In this document: piece by piece, positions 25,981-34,681 of the stretch
Numbering within the stretch: position 1 is the first letter of the stretch
Layout of the letters: each line of letters opens with the position of its first letter
NCBI RefSeq assembly: GCF_000378625.1
Contig: NZ_KB905170.1
Span: 62,001-126,000 of the forward strand
Reading direction: 5' to 3'
Length of the DNA: 64,000 bases
Origin: Colwellia piezophila ATCC BAA-637
Lineage (GTDB): Bacteria > Pseudomonadota > Gammaproteobacteria > Enterobacterales > Alteromonadaceae
Program-made: the position numbers and the translations under genes
Notes under the pieces: generated by a model
Told to the model about the DNA's origin: nothing
Database searches by the model: none
The model's input: the letters and a program-made list of their open reading frames with translations, nothing else

Positions 25981-26657
25981 GTATAAATCCTAGCATAATT
26001 TGATAGTAGGTATCTTTAACTTATGAGCACTATTATTTAATAACTACTATCTACGTTAAAAACCAAAATAGCTGTTTACTCCATATTTTGGGGCAAGAAC
26101 AATGAGCACTTTTGAGACATTTACAAGGGGGGCGAAGTTTTCTAAATATATATGTACAACAACTGGATCATACTATCGTGCCTGCATATAAAGACAGGCT
26201 ATGAAAGTATATTATTAAAAAGAACAAACAAGTAGTTGACCATTACACTTACAGGTAATTTCAAAAATGATCCTAAATCACTATATAAAGGATATATGAG
26301 ACTCAGTCTGCAATATTTAGGATCACTTTGTGAAGGTTTGTTGACGTTATCTGCTGGTTGTTCTTTAGGTCAACTGATAGCCATAAGCGGTCATTGAGCT
26401 TTTGTGAAAGCACGATCATATTTGGGCAATACTAACTGATGTTTCTTGCTCATTTGTGGGGCAAGTTTAAGCTCATTGCTGCCGTTGACCTTCCATCAAT
26501 TGATGTTAACTTTGAGCGAGTTGCAGTCGTTTTAGTAGTGTTAATGTAATCATTACATTTCTTTAAAGCAGACCTTGTTCCTGAGTATAGTAAGCGAAGT
26601 AAAAGTTGTGTTATTTTTGATTGCTTTAAATAGTCGAACAGCCCATTTAACTATAAG
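25981..26657. other. 677-bp gene-free stretch with a long inverted repeat
   Basis: An 11-bp perfect dyad, TGATCCTAAAT (26268-26278) and ATTTAGGATCA (26315-26325), encloses 36 bp. The rest resembles intergenic debris, with recurring GCTCATT/GGGGCAAG pieces around 26090 and 26450. No ORF, tRNA or integrase was seen. Confidence 0.45.
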
Positions 26658-27449
26658 TTATGGAACCAATTCTAGTCTAAGCGTTCTATTATATTTATCA
26701 TTAATACAAATCACACCTGGCTCATCTACTGCCGCCATTATTGAGCGTTTCTCATAGATATCAAGGTCATCTTCTGGCAAGCAAGATGTGATGCGAGTAA
26801 ATTCAAATACGCAGTCTGGATCTTTATGGGCGATTTTTTTGAAGGTTTTTAGCATACTACCTGAACCTTTATATCCATCATCAAGGTCATCGGTTTTATG
26901 CTGACCCACATACGAATATTTATGCCCCTTAAAAGTGAAGGTAATTTTATATATGTAGCGAAATTTATATTTTTTCTTATTCGGTTCGTCTTCGATAGCT
27001 TTTAATTTTTGTGTTATGAAACTTTCAAATAAGAGCGAAATAATAACTTTACAGCCAGGTTTGTATGATCTTAGGGGTAAAAACTCATTAAGGTATCTAT
27101 CGAATTCGTCTTGGATTTCGTCAGTCAAGCGATACATACTTCCATAGTTTTCTTTGTCTTCATCAAAAAACCAATCGGTTGAACTTCTCTCGACTAATCT
27201 TATTAATACATGATGTACAGGGTACTGCAAATTAAAAAAGTTGTAGCAATGATGTTCAAAATCTTCGGGGTTCATTGTTATGACTTCGAAACAACCCTGA
27301 ATTAAATCGTTTAATATGATCAGTTTTTTTTTGTTCGTGGTTTTGTATTGGTAATCCGAAAATGTTTCTTCGCCCCATCTCTGAGCAAGCATTTCTTTTA
27401 CTTCGCTAGGGGAATATTCGTTACTATCACTTTTTTTATTTACAGGCAT
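26658..27449 (-). CDS. GIY-YIG nuclease family protein
   Basis: The protein is 263 residues from Met at 27449, chosen because AAAGAG precedes it and the frame upstream (to 27563) is basic and low in complexity. The C-terminal third carries the GIY-YIG layout RYIYKITFTFKGHKYSYVGQ, then HKTDDLDDGYKGSGSML, an arrangement seen in phage and homing-type nucleases, with later E and R candidates (EKRSIMAAV). The N-terminal ~165 residues are helical and unassigned. It is unrelated in sequence to the two zinc-repeat proteins beside it apart from the shared nuclease class. It is the last accessory gene before the core chromosome starts at asnB. Confidence 0.7.
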   Translation of the reverse strand: MPVNKKSDSNEYSPSEVKEMLAQRWGEETFSDYQYKTTNKKKLIILNDLIQGCFEVITMNPEDFEHHCYNFFNLQYPVHHVLIRLVERSSTDWFFDEDKENYGSMYRLTDEIQDEFDRYLNEFLPLRSYKPGCKVIISLLFESFITQKLKAIEDEPNKKKYKFRYIYKITFTFKGHKYSYVGQHKTDDLDDGYKGSGSMLKTFKKIAHKDPDCVFEFTRITSCLPEDDLDIYEKRSIMAAVDEPGVICINDKYNRTLRLELVP

Positions 27450-28220
27450 AACAGGCTCTTTGTTTTTGTGTAACTTGTTCAAAGTATAATATATTTTTTG
27501 ACAACTTTGATTGAATAACCGTAAGCGGCACAAAAGAAACCTTAGCCAAACTTTTTTATACACACAAATGCGCCGCGGATAGTCCGCTTTTCTGGACGCC
27601 CAACATTTTTAGCATATTTAACAAACGGTTCAAAATGACACTGAGAAGTCATGCCAATACAATTATGTGAATGGCGGCTTTGGTGGCATTTTTGCCAGTC
27701 ATGCTATCCGATTAATTGGCAATATTTATAGTCAAACAATGCATATTTATATCTGTGTGGAACGTCCGCTATCGTATCAAAGTGGTCATTAGATAGGATG
27801 ATTTTGGTTACTAAAAAGCGACCATTAAGATGAAGACTCAATCTCATTTGGTGAGTGCTAGTCTCAAACATTATGCGCAGTCACAAATCTGTCCCTAAAT
27901 GAGAATACCAAGAATATTCTCATTTCCGACGAGATTAACCACAATTCTAATTGAAGTAACTGTTGTTATAACCTTTAGTGTAAAAACTTTACTTTTTGGT
28001 ATTGATCTTTCTATGAAAACTGTCAAAGTGAAGTTGCTTGTTTATTCTCACTTGATTTAGCACTTGTTTTAGTTAACGTCATAGAGATAGATATTAGAGG
28101 TACTGACAGGCTCTCCTCAGACAAAAACCTGCACTACAATTCGGCCTAGTTTAATTATGTGACATCAATCGTTAATATAATAAACTAGCATTACAATATT
28201 AATAAAGGAGTAGCGCTTCA
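27450..28220. other. Gene-free junction between accessory region and asnB
   Basis: About 770 bp without a supported ORF. It holds the AAATGAGAATA dyad listed separately and repeated-looking fragments such as GCGACCATTAAG and AGTGGTCATTAG near 27790-27830. This is the likely boundary of the accessory region, but no attachment-site duplication was identified. Confidence 0.5.
27897..27925. promoter_or_regulatory. Perfect 11-bp dyad, candidate operator upstream of asnB
   Basis: AAATGAGAATA (27897-27907) and TATTCTCATTT (27915-27925) are separated by 7 bp. A further half-site TATTCTCA occurs at 28043-28050. The site lies about 300 bp before asnB, so it could be an operator. The bound protein is unknown. 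Confidence 0.4.
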
Positions 28221-29885
28221 ATGTGTTCGATCTTTGGTATATTAGATATAAAAACAGGTGCGCAAGCACTTCGTCCTAAAGCATTAGAATATTCTCGTCT
28301 TTTACGTCACCGCGGACCAGATTGGTCTGGAATTTATCACAGCGACAATGCCATATTGGTACATGAACGCTTATCCATTGTTGATACTGAGCATGGAGCT
28401 CAACCACTTTACAATAGCGATAAAAGCAATGTACTGGCGGTTAACGGTGAAATATATAACCACAAAGCGTTAGCCGCTAAGTTAAACATTGATTATACTT
28501 TTCAAACGGCCTCTGATTGCGAAGTTATTTTACCTTTATATGAAGAGTTCGGAACTGATTTTGTTGATAAATTACAAGGTATGTTTGCCTTTATTTTATA
28601 CAACGAAAAAGACAATTCTTATTTAATTGCCCGTGACCATATTGGTATTATCCCGCTTTATACCGGTTATGATAGTGATGGTAACTTTTATGTTGCCTCT
28701 GAAATGAAAGCATTAATGCCAATTTGTAAAACTGTTGAAGAATTTCCTCCTGGGCATCTGCTAGATAGCCGTGTTGGCAAGTTACAAAAATACTACAAAC
28801 GCAACTGGCAAGACTATGCTGCGATTAAAGACAATACCACCAGCACCACTAAAATTCGTGAAGCGTTAGAAGAGTCAGTAAAAAGTCATTTAATGACCGA
28901 TGTGCCTTACGGCGTATTATTATCGGGTGGTTTAGATTCATCATTAATTTCTGCAATTACGCAAAAGTTTGCTGCCCGTAGAATTGAAGAAAATGATTTA
29001 AGCGAGGCTTGGTGGCCAAAAGTACATTCATTCGCCTGTGGTCTTGCCGGATCGCCTGATTTAATAGCCGCACAAACAGTCGCTGACAGCATTGGTACTA
29101 TTCATCATAGTATTGTTTTTACTGAGCAAGAAGGTATCGACGCCCTTAAAGAAGTTATTTATCACTTAGAAACCTATGATGTAACCACTATTCGTGCTTC
29201 GACTCCTATGTATTTAATGGCGCGTAAGATTAAGGCCATGGGTATTAAAATGGTACTTTCGGGAGAAGGCGCTGATGAATTATTCGGTGGCTATTTATAT
29301 TTCCACAAAGCGCCAAACGCACAAGAGTTTCATGAAGAATTAAACCGCAAGCTTGACCGTTTACATAAATTTGATTGCTTACGTGCCAACAAATCAATGT
29401 CTGCCTGGGGCATTGAAGCTCGCGTGCCCTTCTTAGATAAAAACTTTATGGATGTTGCTATGCGCATCAACCCAGAAGATAAACTTTGTGGTAATGGCAA
29501 AATGGAAAAAGCCATTTTACGTGAGTCATTTGAGGGCTACTTACCTAAAGAGATTTTGTGGCGTCAAAAAGAACAATTTTCTGATGGTGTTGGCTATTCT
29601 TGGATTGATGGTTTAAAAGCCCATGTTGAAGCACTCGTTACCGATCAACAACTGGCAAGTGCTAGTTTTAGATTTCCGGTGAATACTCCTGATAATAAAG
29701 AAGGTTATTACTACCGCACTATTTTTGAAGAACGATTCCCATTAGCTTCCGCTGCCGAATGTGTTATGGGTGGCAAGTCTGTTGCTTGTAGTACCGAAGA
29801 AGCACTCGCTTGGGATGAAAGCTTTCAAAACAATGCCGACCCATCAGGTCGTTCCGTGTTGAGTGTTCATAATGAGAGTTATTAA
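28221..29885 (+). CDS. asnB: Asparagine synthase B (glutamine-hydrolysing)
   Basis: The protein is 554 residues, the usual AsnB length. It starts MCSIFGI, so the catalytic Cys becomes N-terminal after Met removal. It includes the glutaminase motifs (LRHRGPDWSG, HERLSIVD) and the synthetase PP-loop LLSGGLDSSLIS (about 232-243). It converts aspartate, glutamine and ATP to asparagine and glutamate in the cytosol. The ATG follows AAAGGAG. The gene stands alone on the plus strand, ends at a strong terminator and marks the start of the core chromosome. Confidence 0.97.
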   Translation: MCSIFGILDIKTGAQALRPKALEYSRLLRHRGPDWSGIYHSDNAILVHERLSIVDTEHGAQPLYNSDKSNVLAVNGEIYNHKALAAKLNIDYTFQTASDCEVILPLYEEFGTDFVDKLQGMFAFILYNEKDNSYLIARDHIGIIPLYTGYDSDGNFYVASEMKALMPICKTVEEFPPGHLLDSRVGKLQKYYKRNWQDYAAIKDNTTSTTKIREALEESVKSHLMTDVPYGVLLSGGLDSSLISAITQKFAARRIEENDLSEAWWPKVHSFACGLAGSPDLIAAQTVADSIGTIHHSIVFTEQEGIDALKEVIYHLETYDVTTIRASTPMYLMARKIKAMGIKMVLSGEGADELFGGYLYFHKAPNAQEFHEELNRKLDRLHKFDCLRANKSMSAWGIEARVPFLDKNFMDVAMRINPEDKLCGNGKMEKAILRESFEGYLPKEILWRQKEQFSDGVGYSWIDGLKAHVEALVTDQQLASASFRFPVNTPDNKEGYYYRTIFEERFPLASAAECVMGGKSVACSTEEALAWDESFQNNADPSGRSVLSVHNESY

Positions 29886-29924
29886 TAAGCGCTTGTAACT
29901 GCTTGTTTCACTAGCAAGATCATA

Positions 29925-29954
29925 AAAAGCCGATATTTGATAATATCGGCTTTT
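29925..29954. terminator. Bidirectional terminator between asnB and the amidohydrolase
   Basis: A 13-bp stem AAAAGCCGATATT / AATATCGGCTTTT with a TGAT loop, a T-run on the plus side and an A-run on the other, so it can end the convergent genes on both strands. Confidence 0.9.
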
Positions 29955-29983
29955 TTATTTTTCTCGATTCGATTTAGCTGATG

Positions 29984-31666
29984 CTATTTTGCTACAGATG
30001 GCTCGGTCACAGAAAAAATCTTCTTCCCCGCTACCCAGGTTTGTAGTACCTGACTTTGCCAAATTTTCTGCTCAGACATAATAAAGAGATCATCAGAAAT
30101 TAAAATAAAATCGGCTTTTTTACCTGCCTCTAAGCTACCTAAAAGCTTTTCTTGATGCCCAGCATAAGCGGCATCAATGGTAAAACTTCTCAAGGCCTCA
30201 GCGCGTGTCATTTTCTGATCTGCATACCAGCCACCAACGGGTAAGTTTTTATGGTCTTGTCTGGTAATAGCTGCGTGTAAACCATAAAAAGGGTTTGCTG
30301 ATTCCACCGGAAAATCTGAGCCTGCGGCAATAACAACATGATTATCAAGTAACTTTCGCCACGCATAGGCGCCTAGGATACGTTCTGTTCCAAGGCGAGT
30401 AACTGCCATGTTTTTATCGCTCGTCGCGTGTGTCGCTTGCATTGACGCAATGACATTGAGCGATGAAAAACGCGGGATATCTTCTAAACGCAATACTTGA
30501 GCATGCTCTATTCTATGCCGTAAAGACTTAGTTTTACTTTTAGCAATGGCTTGCTGATAGACATCCAATATCAATTTATTAGCATTATCACCAATGGCAT
30601 GGGTATTGACTTGAAAACCAGCATTCATAGCAAAATCAATATAGTGTTGTAAGGTTTCATTATCATGCAATAACAAGCCCTTATGACCAGCGTGATCGCT
30701 ATAATCGTTAATTAATGAAGCTCCCCTACTGCCTAAAGCACCATCTGCTTGAATTTTTACACTGTTAAAAGCAAACATATCATTCTTACTTCTATAAGGT
30801 CCCTGCTCTAACTGTTGTTGCCAGTTTTCGCTTGGTAAATACAACATGCCATTAATACGAATAGTCATATTATTTTCACTAGCAAGCTCTTTATATAAGC
30901 CAATGTTTTTTTGATCTATACCTGCATCATGGACACTTGTTAAACCCATACTGGCAAGAGACTGCATTGCTCTGCTTAAGGCGACTTTATTTTCTAGTCG
31001 TGATGGAGGAGTAATGCTGTTAGTAATTAAATCCATAGCATTATCAATAAAAACGCCGGTTGGTTGACCATTTTTATCTTTTATTATCTCTCCGCCTTGC
31101 CCAGCTTGACTCGCAGAAGTAATACCGGCTAATGCCATAGCTTTTGAATTTGCCCATCCCGCATGGCCATCAACTCGCCTGAGCCACACGGGTGTATCAG
31201 GGAAAAATTTATCTAAACTTTTAGCACTTGGAAAGGTATTATTAGACCATTGCACCTGATTCCAACCCCGACCTAGAAGCCATGTTAATGACGGATTATC
31301 ATTTGCATAAATTTTGGCTCGGTTAACGGCATCTAACTCTGAAGACGTATTAACCAGATCAACTTGCATTAGACTATGCCCATAACCGAGCACATGTCCG
31401 TGCGCATCAATTAAACCTGGCAGCATAGTTTTGCCCTGACCATTAATAACTATCGCATCATTAGGTATTTCAACCGTCTCTCCTAGCGGATAAATTTTAT
31501 CTATGGTGTCGTTAGTAAACGAAATGGCAGAAAACTGTGTTAATGATTTATCAATGAAAGTATATCCATTAATATTTTTTATTAGGGTTGTTTGAGAGAA
31601 AGATGGACTGCTAATTAACAGGGTTGCAAATGCGGTAATGTACTGAAGTTTATTTAGTTTAATCAT
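29984..31666 (-). CDS. Exported metal-dependent amidohydrolase (YtcJ-like, Amidohydro_3)
   Basis: The protein is 560 residues with an N-terminal signal peptide (MIKLNKLQYITAFATLLISS...FSQ). Family motifs: LPGLIDAHGHVLGYG (about 85-99, metal His residues), NTHAIGDNAN, LRHRIEHAQV and IAAGSDFPVESANP (metal Asp), ending in the usual AGKKADFILI strand. This YtcJ-like family includes cyclic-imide and exo-type amidohydrolases, and the substrate cannot be told from sequence. Export suggests it acts on a periplasmic or scavenged amide. It converges with asnB and is transcribed alone. Confidence 0.85.
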   Translation of the reverse strand: MIKLNKLQYITAFATLLISSPSFSQTTLIKNINGYTFIDKSLTQFSAISFTNDTIDKIYPLGETVEIPNDAIVINGQGKTMLPGLIDAHGHVLGYGHSLMQVDLVNTSSELDAVNRAKIYANDNPSLTWLLGRGWNQVQWSNNTFPSAKSLDKFFPDTPVWLRRVDGHAGWANSKAMALAGITSASQAGQGGEIIKDKNGQPTGVFIDNAMDLITNSITPPSRLENKVALSRAMQSLASMGLTSVHDAGIDQKNIGLYKELASENNMTIRINGMLYLPSENWQQQLEQGPYRSKNDMFAFNSVKIQADGALGSRGASLINDYSDHAGHKGLLLHDNETLQHYIDFAMNAGFQVNTHAIGDNANKLILDVYQQAIAKSKTKSLRHRIEHAQVLRLEDIPRFSSLNVIASMQATHATSDKNMAVTRLGTERILGAYAWRKLLDNHVVIAAGSDFPVESANPFYGLHAAITRQDHKNLPVGGWYADQKMTRAEALRSFTIDAAYAGHQEKLLGSLEAGKKADFILISDDLFIMSEQKIWQSQVLQTWVAGKKIFSVTEPSVAK

Positions 31667-31880
31667 GTTTGTTATTTTTAAATGGTCGGATGCTTAACAA
31701 CCATAGCCTTTTTTTAGCAAGGTTTACACTGTACAGAGTAAAATGAATGTAAACATTTTTATAATGGCTAATTTATTCAGTGGTACAACCCGTTTATATT
31801 TAGCAACTTAACTTTGCTGACTAATTTAGTTAAAATAGCAAAGCAATAACTGTAATAACTTAGTAATTAAAGGTAAACAC

Positions 31881-32567
31881 GTGTCAGAAAAACATCTTAT
31901 TTGGGATTTACCCCTACGCCTGTTCCATTGGAGCTTTGCTTTCACCATTTTGGCTTGTTGGTATACCGCAGAGCAAGGCAGTGACTTGGTTGATATTCAT
32001 ATGCAACTGGGTTTTGTTGCCATAGGTTTAATTGTGTTTAGAGTATTATGGGGTATCGTTGGTCCAAAACATGCGCGTTTCTCGCAGTTCTTGCCCTCGC
32101 CAAAAAACCTAATTTCCTATTTGAAACAGTCTAAAGGCACTAAGACTTCTGCCGGTCATAATCCACTGGGGGCTTTAATGGTTATTTTGATGATTGTCTT
32201 AATATCCATGCAAGCCATAAGTGGCTTATTCATCGATGATGATGTCTTCTCTTCAGGGCCGTATTATGGCGCTTTAGGCAGTGACTTTGGTAAAGTCATG
32301 AGCTTTTTACATCACAACACCTTTGACTTCATGATCGCTGCCATTGCTCTACACTTAGGCGCGATTGTTTATTACTGGCGAGTGAAAAAACAAAACCTAG
32401 TAATCCCGATGATCACCGGTAAAAAAACGGCTCAACAAGTCTCAGCCGCTGATGCGATACCACACTCTAAACTAGTGCTCGCTTGTATCATTGCCATCGC
32501 TTGTATCGTCTTTGTTTATTGGTTGGTTGTTATCAATGTCCCGGTAGTTGAAGAGTTTTATTATTAA
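31881..32567 (+). CDS. Cytochrome b561-type membrane cytochrome
   Basis: The protein is 228 residues. It starts LIWDLPLRLFHWSFA, with the typical N-terminal W-D-x-P-x-R-x-x-H-W motif, and has four to five hydrophobic helices with His ligands (H17-type in LFHW, IHMQLG, FLHHNTFDF, ALHLGAIVY). The family (b561/Ni-Fe-hydrogenase b-type) passes electrons between the quinone pool and c-type or other acceptors in the inner membrane. A cytochrome c' gene lies 310 bp downstream in convergent orientation, suggesting a possible functional link. It ends at a clear terminator. Confidence 0.88.
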   Translation: MSEKHLIWDLPLRLFHWSFAFTILACWYTAEQGSDLVDIHMQLGFVAIGLIVFRVLWGIVGPKHARFSQFLPSPKNLISYLKQSKGTKTSAGHNPLGALMVILMIVLISMQAISGLFIDDDVFSSGPYYGALGSDFGKVMSFLHHNTFDFMIAAIALHLGAIVYYWRVKKQNLVIPMITGKKTAQQVSAADAIPHSKLVLACIIAIACIVFVYWLVVINVPVVEEFYY

Positions 32568-32630
32568 CGAGTACCATGCCTGCCTAGGTATCAATAAAAA
32601 GTCGATAATTAAACAAGTCCTCTTAGACAA

Positions 32631-32660
32631 AAAGGTTAGCCAATTGGCTAACCTTTTTTT
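32631..32660 (+). terminator. Intrinsic terminator after the cytochrome b561 gene
   Basis: An 11-bp perfect stem AAAGGTTAGCC / GGCTAACCTTT with an AATT loop and a T-run of about seven. Confidence 0.9.
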
Positions 32661-32816
32661 ATAGCTACAGCAGCTACTCTATAAAGTGATGAACTATGGC
32701 AGATAAGATAAGCTTTGCCGGTACCTAGATCACGATGACATAAACCTCGTCATTAAGACGTAAGCTTTGCTTATGATTTTCTGTTAACAGCACGGGACGG
32801 TTTTGAGGGCAATAAA

Positions 32817-32843
32817 AAAGCCCCGCATAACGCTAAGGGCTTT
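32817..32843 (-). terminator. Intrinsic terminator after the cytochrome c' gene
   Basis: On the minus strand the stem AAAGCCC / GGGCTTT is followed by TTTTTATT. It lies 36 bp past the cytochrome c' stop. The rest of the 32568-32878 gap holds nothing else recognised. Confidence 0.8.
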
Positions 32844-32878
32844 GATAACGATTATTTACTCAGAATACTTTGTCTTTA

Positions 32879-33358
32879 CTAGTCTTTCTTAAAGTCGTCA
32901 TGACAACCGCCACACGTTTTACCCACACCACCGATGGCTTTTTTAATAGCGCCTTCATCGTTAGTTTTAGCGGCTGCGATTAAGTTCGCTGAAGCTAAGG
33001 TTAACTTTTCGATATCTTTACTGAAATGTGTAGGGTCTTGCCAAATTTTTGCTAAAGCTTCCGTTTCAACATCAAACTTTGAAGTATCAGTACGGGTATA
33101 GTCAGCAATCATCAATGATAATTGGTTGATACGTGTTGCATTTTTTTCAACAACTTCAGCATCAAGGGCAATTTTACCCTTCGCCATTGCACCTAACGTC
33201 CCCATATTACTACCAAGCAATTTAAAAATTGATTGGCGTAATTCAGTTGCTCTATTGGCATGTTTTTCAGAGCTTGCTGGCTGAGCCATACTCGCCGTTG
33301 CCGCAACTAAGCTGGCAGATACTGTAATCGCTATAAAAGCTTTTTTAAGGACACTCAT
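32879..33358 (-). CDS. Cytochrome c' (periplasmic, class II)
   Basis: The protein is 159 residues with a Sec signal peptide (AFIAITVSASLVAATASMA). It is a four-helix class II cytochrome c with the haem-binding CGGCH motif at the C-terminus (GKTCGGCHDDFKKD), as expected for cytochrome c'. Such proteins bind NO and can protect respiring cells from nitrosative stress. The role here is family knowledge, not seen in the sequence. It is a single-gene unit with a terminator, convergent with cytochrome b561. Confidence 0.92.
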   Translation of the reverse strand: MSVLKKAFIAITVSASLVAATASMAQPASSEKHANRATELRQSIFKLLGSNMGTLGAMAKGKIALDAEVVEKNATRINQLSLMIADYTRTDTSKFDVETEALAKIWQDPTHFSKDIEKLTLASANLIAAAKTNDEGAIKKAIGGVGKTCGGCHDDFKKD

Positions 33359-33527
33359 TGAAACTCTCTCTTTTGGTAATTATTATTTTGATATTTTTTA
33401 TGTTGATGATGATTACTTAGCTGGTTCAACCTACGAGCAAAAAGCAGCAAGAAACCTACATTAGCAAGTAATCATCTAACAAACTGTGAAAGTTTTTCTT
33501 TAAAAACTGGTACTTATAGTAATTTAC

Positions 33528-34538
33528 TTAAAGGCCATTAACAATATCTTTTACCAGTGGTGGCCCTTGATAAATAAAGCCGGTATATACTTGTACTAAA
33601 CTGGCACCGGCTTGTAATTTTTCATTGGCATCATCACTCGAGGCAATACCGCCTACGCCAATAATAGGTAATTTATTATCAAGCGCCTCACTGAGTAGCT
33701 TAATAACTTGAGTGCTTTTGTCTTTAACCGGTTGTCCGCTTAATCCGCCTTGCTCAGTACCAAACTCAAGCCCTTCTACACCTTCTCTAGATAACGTGGT
33801 ATTGGTCGCAATAACACCATCAATACCATTATCAATTAATGACTTGGCAATAGATTTAACTTCATCTGCATTTAAATCTGGTGCGATTTTAACCGTCAGT
33901 GGAATATACTTGCCATACTTATCGGTAAGTATTTTTTGTTCTGCTTTTAATGCTGCTAGTAATTCATTTAGGGCGTCACCATATTGTAGTGCACGTAAAC
34001 CTGGGGTATTGGGTGAAGATATATTCACTGTGATATAAGTCGCCAAGTCGTAGACTTTACGCATACAATGTAAATAATCATCTTTTGCATTTTCTTCAGA
34101 AGTATCTTTATTTTTCCCGATATTAATGCCTAAGACCCCTTTAAAATTGGCGGCCTGTACTTGTGAAACCAAGTAATCAACACCCTTATTGTTAAAACCC
34201 ATACGGTTAATTATCGCATTAGCTTCAGGAAGTCTAAAAATACGAGGTTTGTCATTACCGGGCTGTGGACGTGGTGTAACTGTGCCTACTTCGACAAAAC
34301 CAAAACCCATCGCAGCAAAGGCGTTAATACATTCACCGTTTTTATCAAGCCCTGCAGCTAAACCCACTGGATTTGGAAAGTTAATACCCATCACTGTTAC
34401 TGGTTTATCTTGTACCGATTGCTTATACAAAGCATTTAAGGGGCTTTTACCCGTGCTTTTTAAGCCCTTAATCGTTAATTCATGGATGGTTTCAGCGTCA
34501 AACTGAAAAAGTACTTTACGAATGGCTGGATAAAACAT
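33528..34538 (-). CDS. pyrD: Dihydroorotate dehydrogenase (quinone), class 2
   Basis: The protein is 336 residues, the usual class 2 length. The N-terminal membrane-associating helices ([20 protein letters not shown]) precede FMN-binding and active-site segments: [35 protein letters not shown] (catalytic Ser region) and [11 protein letters not shown]. It oxidises dihydroorotate to orotate and passes electrons to quinone in pyrimidine synthesis at the inner membrane. It lies downstream of the glutamate dehydrogenase gene and is separated from it by a terminator, so it probably has its own promoter. Confidence 0.97.
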   Translation of the reverse strand: MFYPAIRKVLFQFDAETIHELTIKGLKSTGKSPLNALYKQSVQDKPVTVMGINFPNPVGLAAGLDKNGECINAFAAMGFGFVEVGTVTPRPQPGNDKPRIFRLPEANAIINRMGFNNKGVDYLVSQVQAANFKGVLGINIGKNKDTSEENAKDDYLHCMRKVYDLATYITVNISSPNTPGLRALQYGDALNELLAALKAEQKILTDKYGKYIPLTVKIAPDLNADEVKSIAKSLIDNGIDGVIATNTTLSREGVEGLEFGTEQGGLSGQPVKDKSTQVIKLLSEALDNKLPIIGVGGIASSDDANEKLQAGASLVQVYTGFIYQGPPLVKDIVNGL

Positions 34539-34569
34539 AGTGCCTCGGCTTATATGAAAATTATAATAA

Positions 34570-34594
34570 AAAATCCCCGCTTGGCGAGGATTTT
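34570..34594 (-). terminator. Intrinsic terminator after the glutamate dehydrogenase gene
   Basis: An imperfect stem AAAATCC-C-CGC / GCG-A-GGATTTT with a TTG loop, followed on the minus strand by TTTTTTATTATAAT. Confidence 0.85.
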
Positions 34595-34681
34595 ATCAGT
34601 TAACCTTAGCATTACAATATGCTAGAGCTGTTTGACTAAAATAAACTTATCATCGGTTTATTTTTCTTTCTGTTCAGCTTT

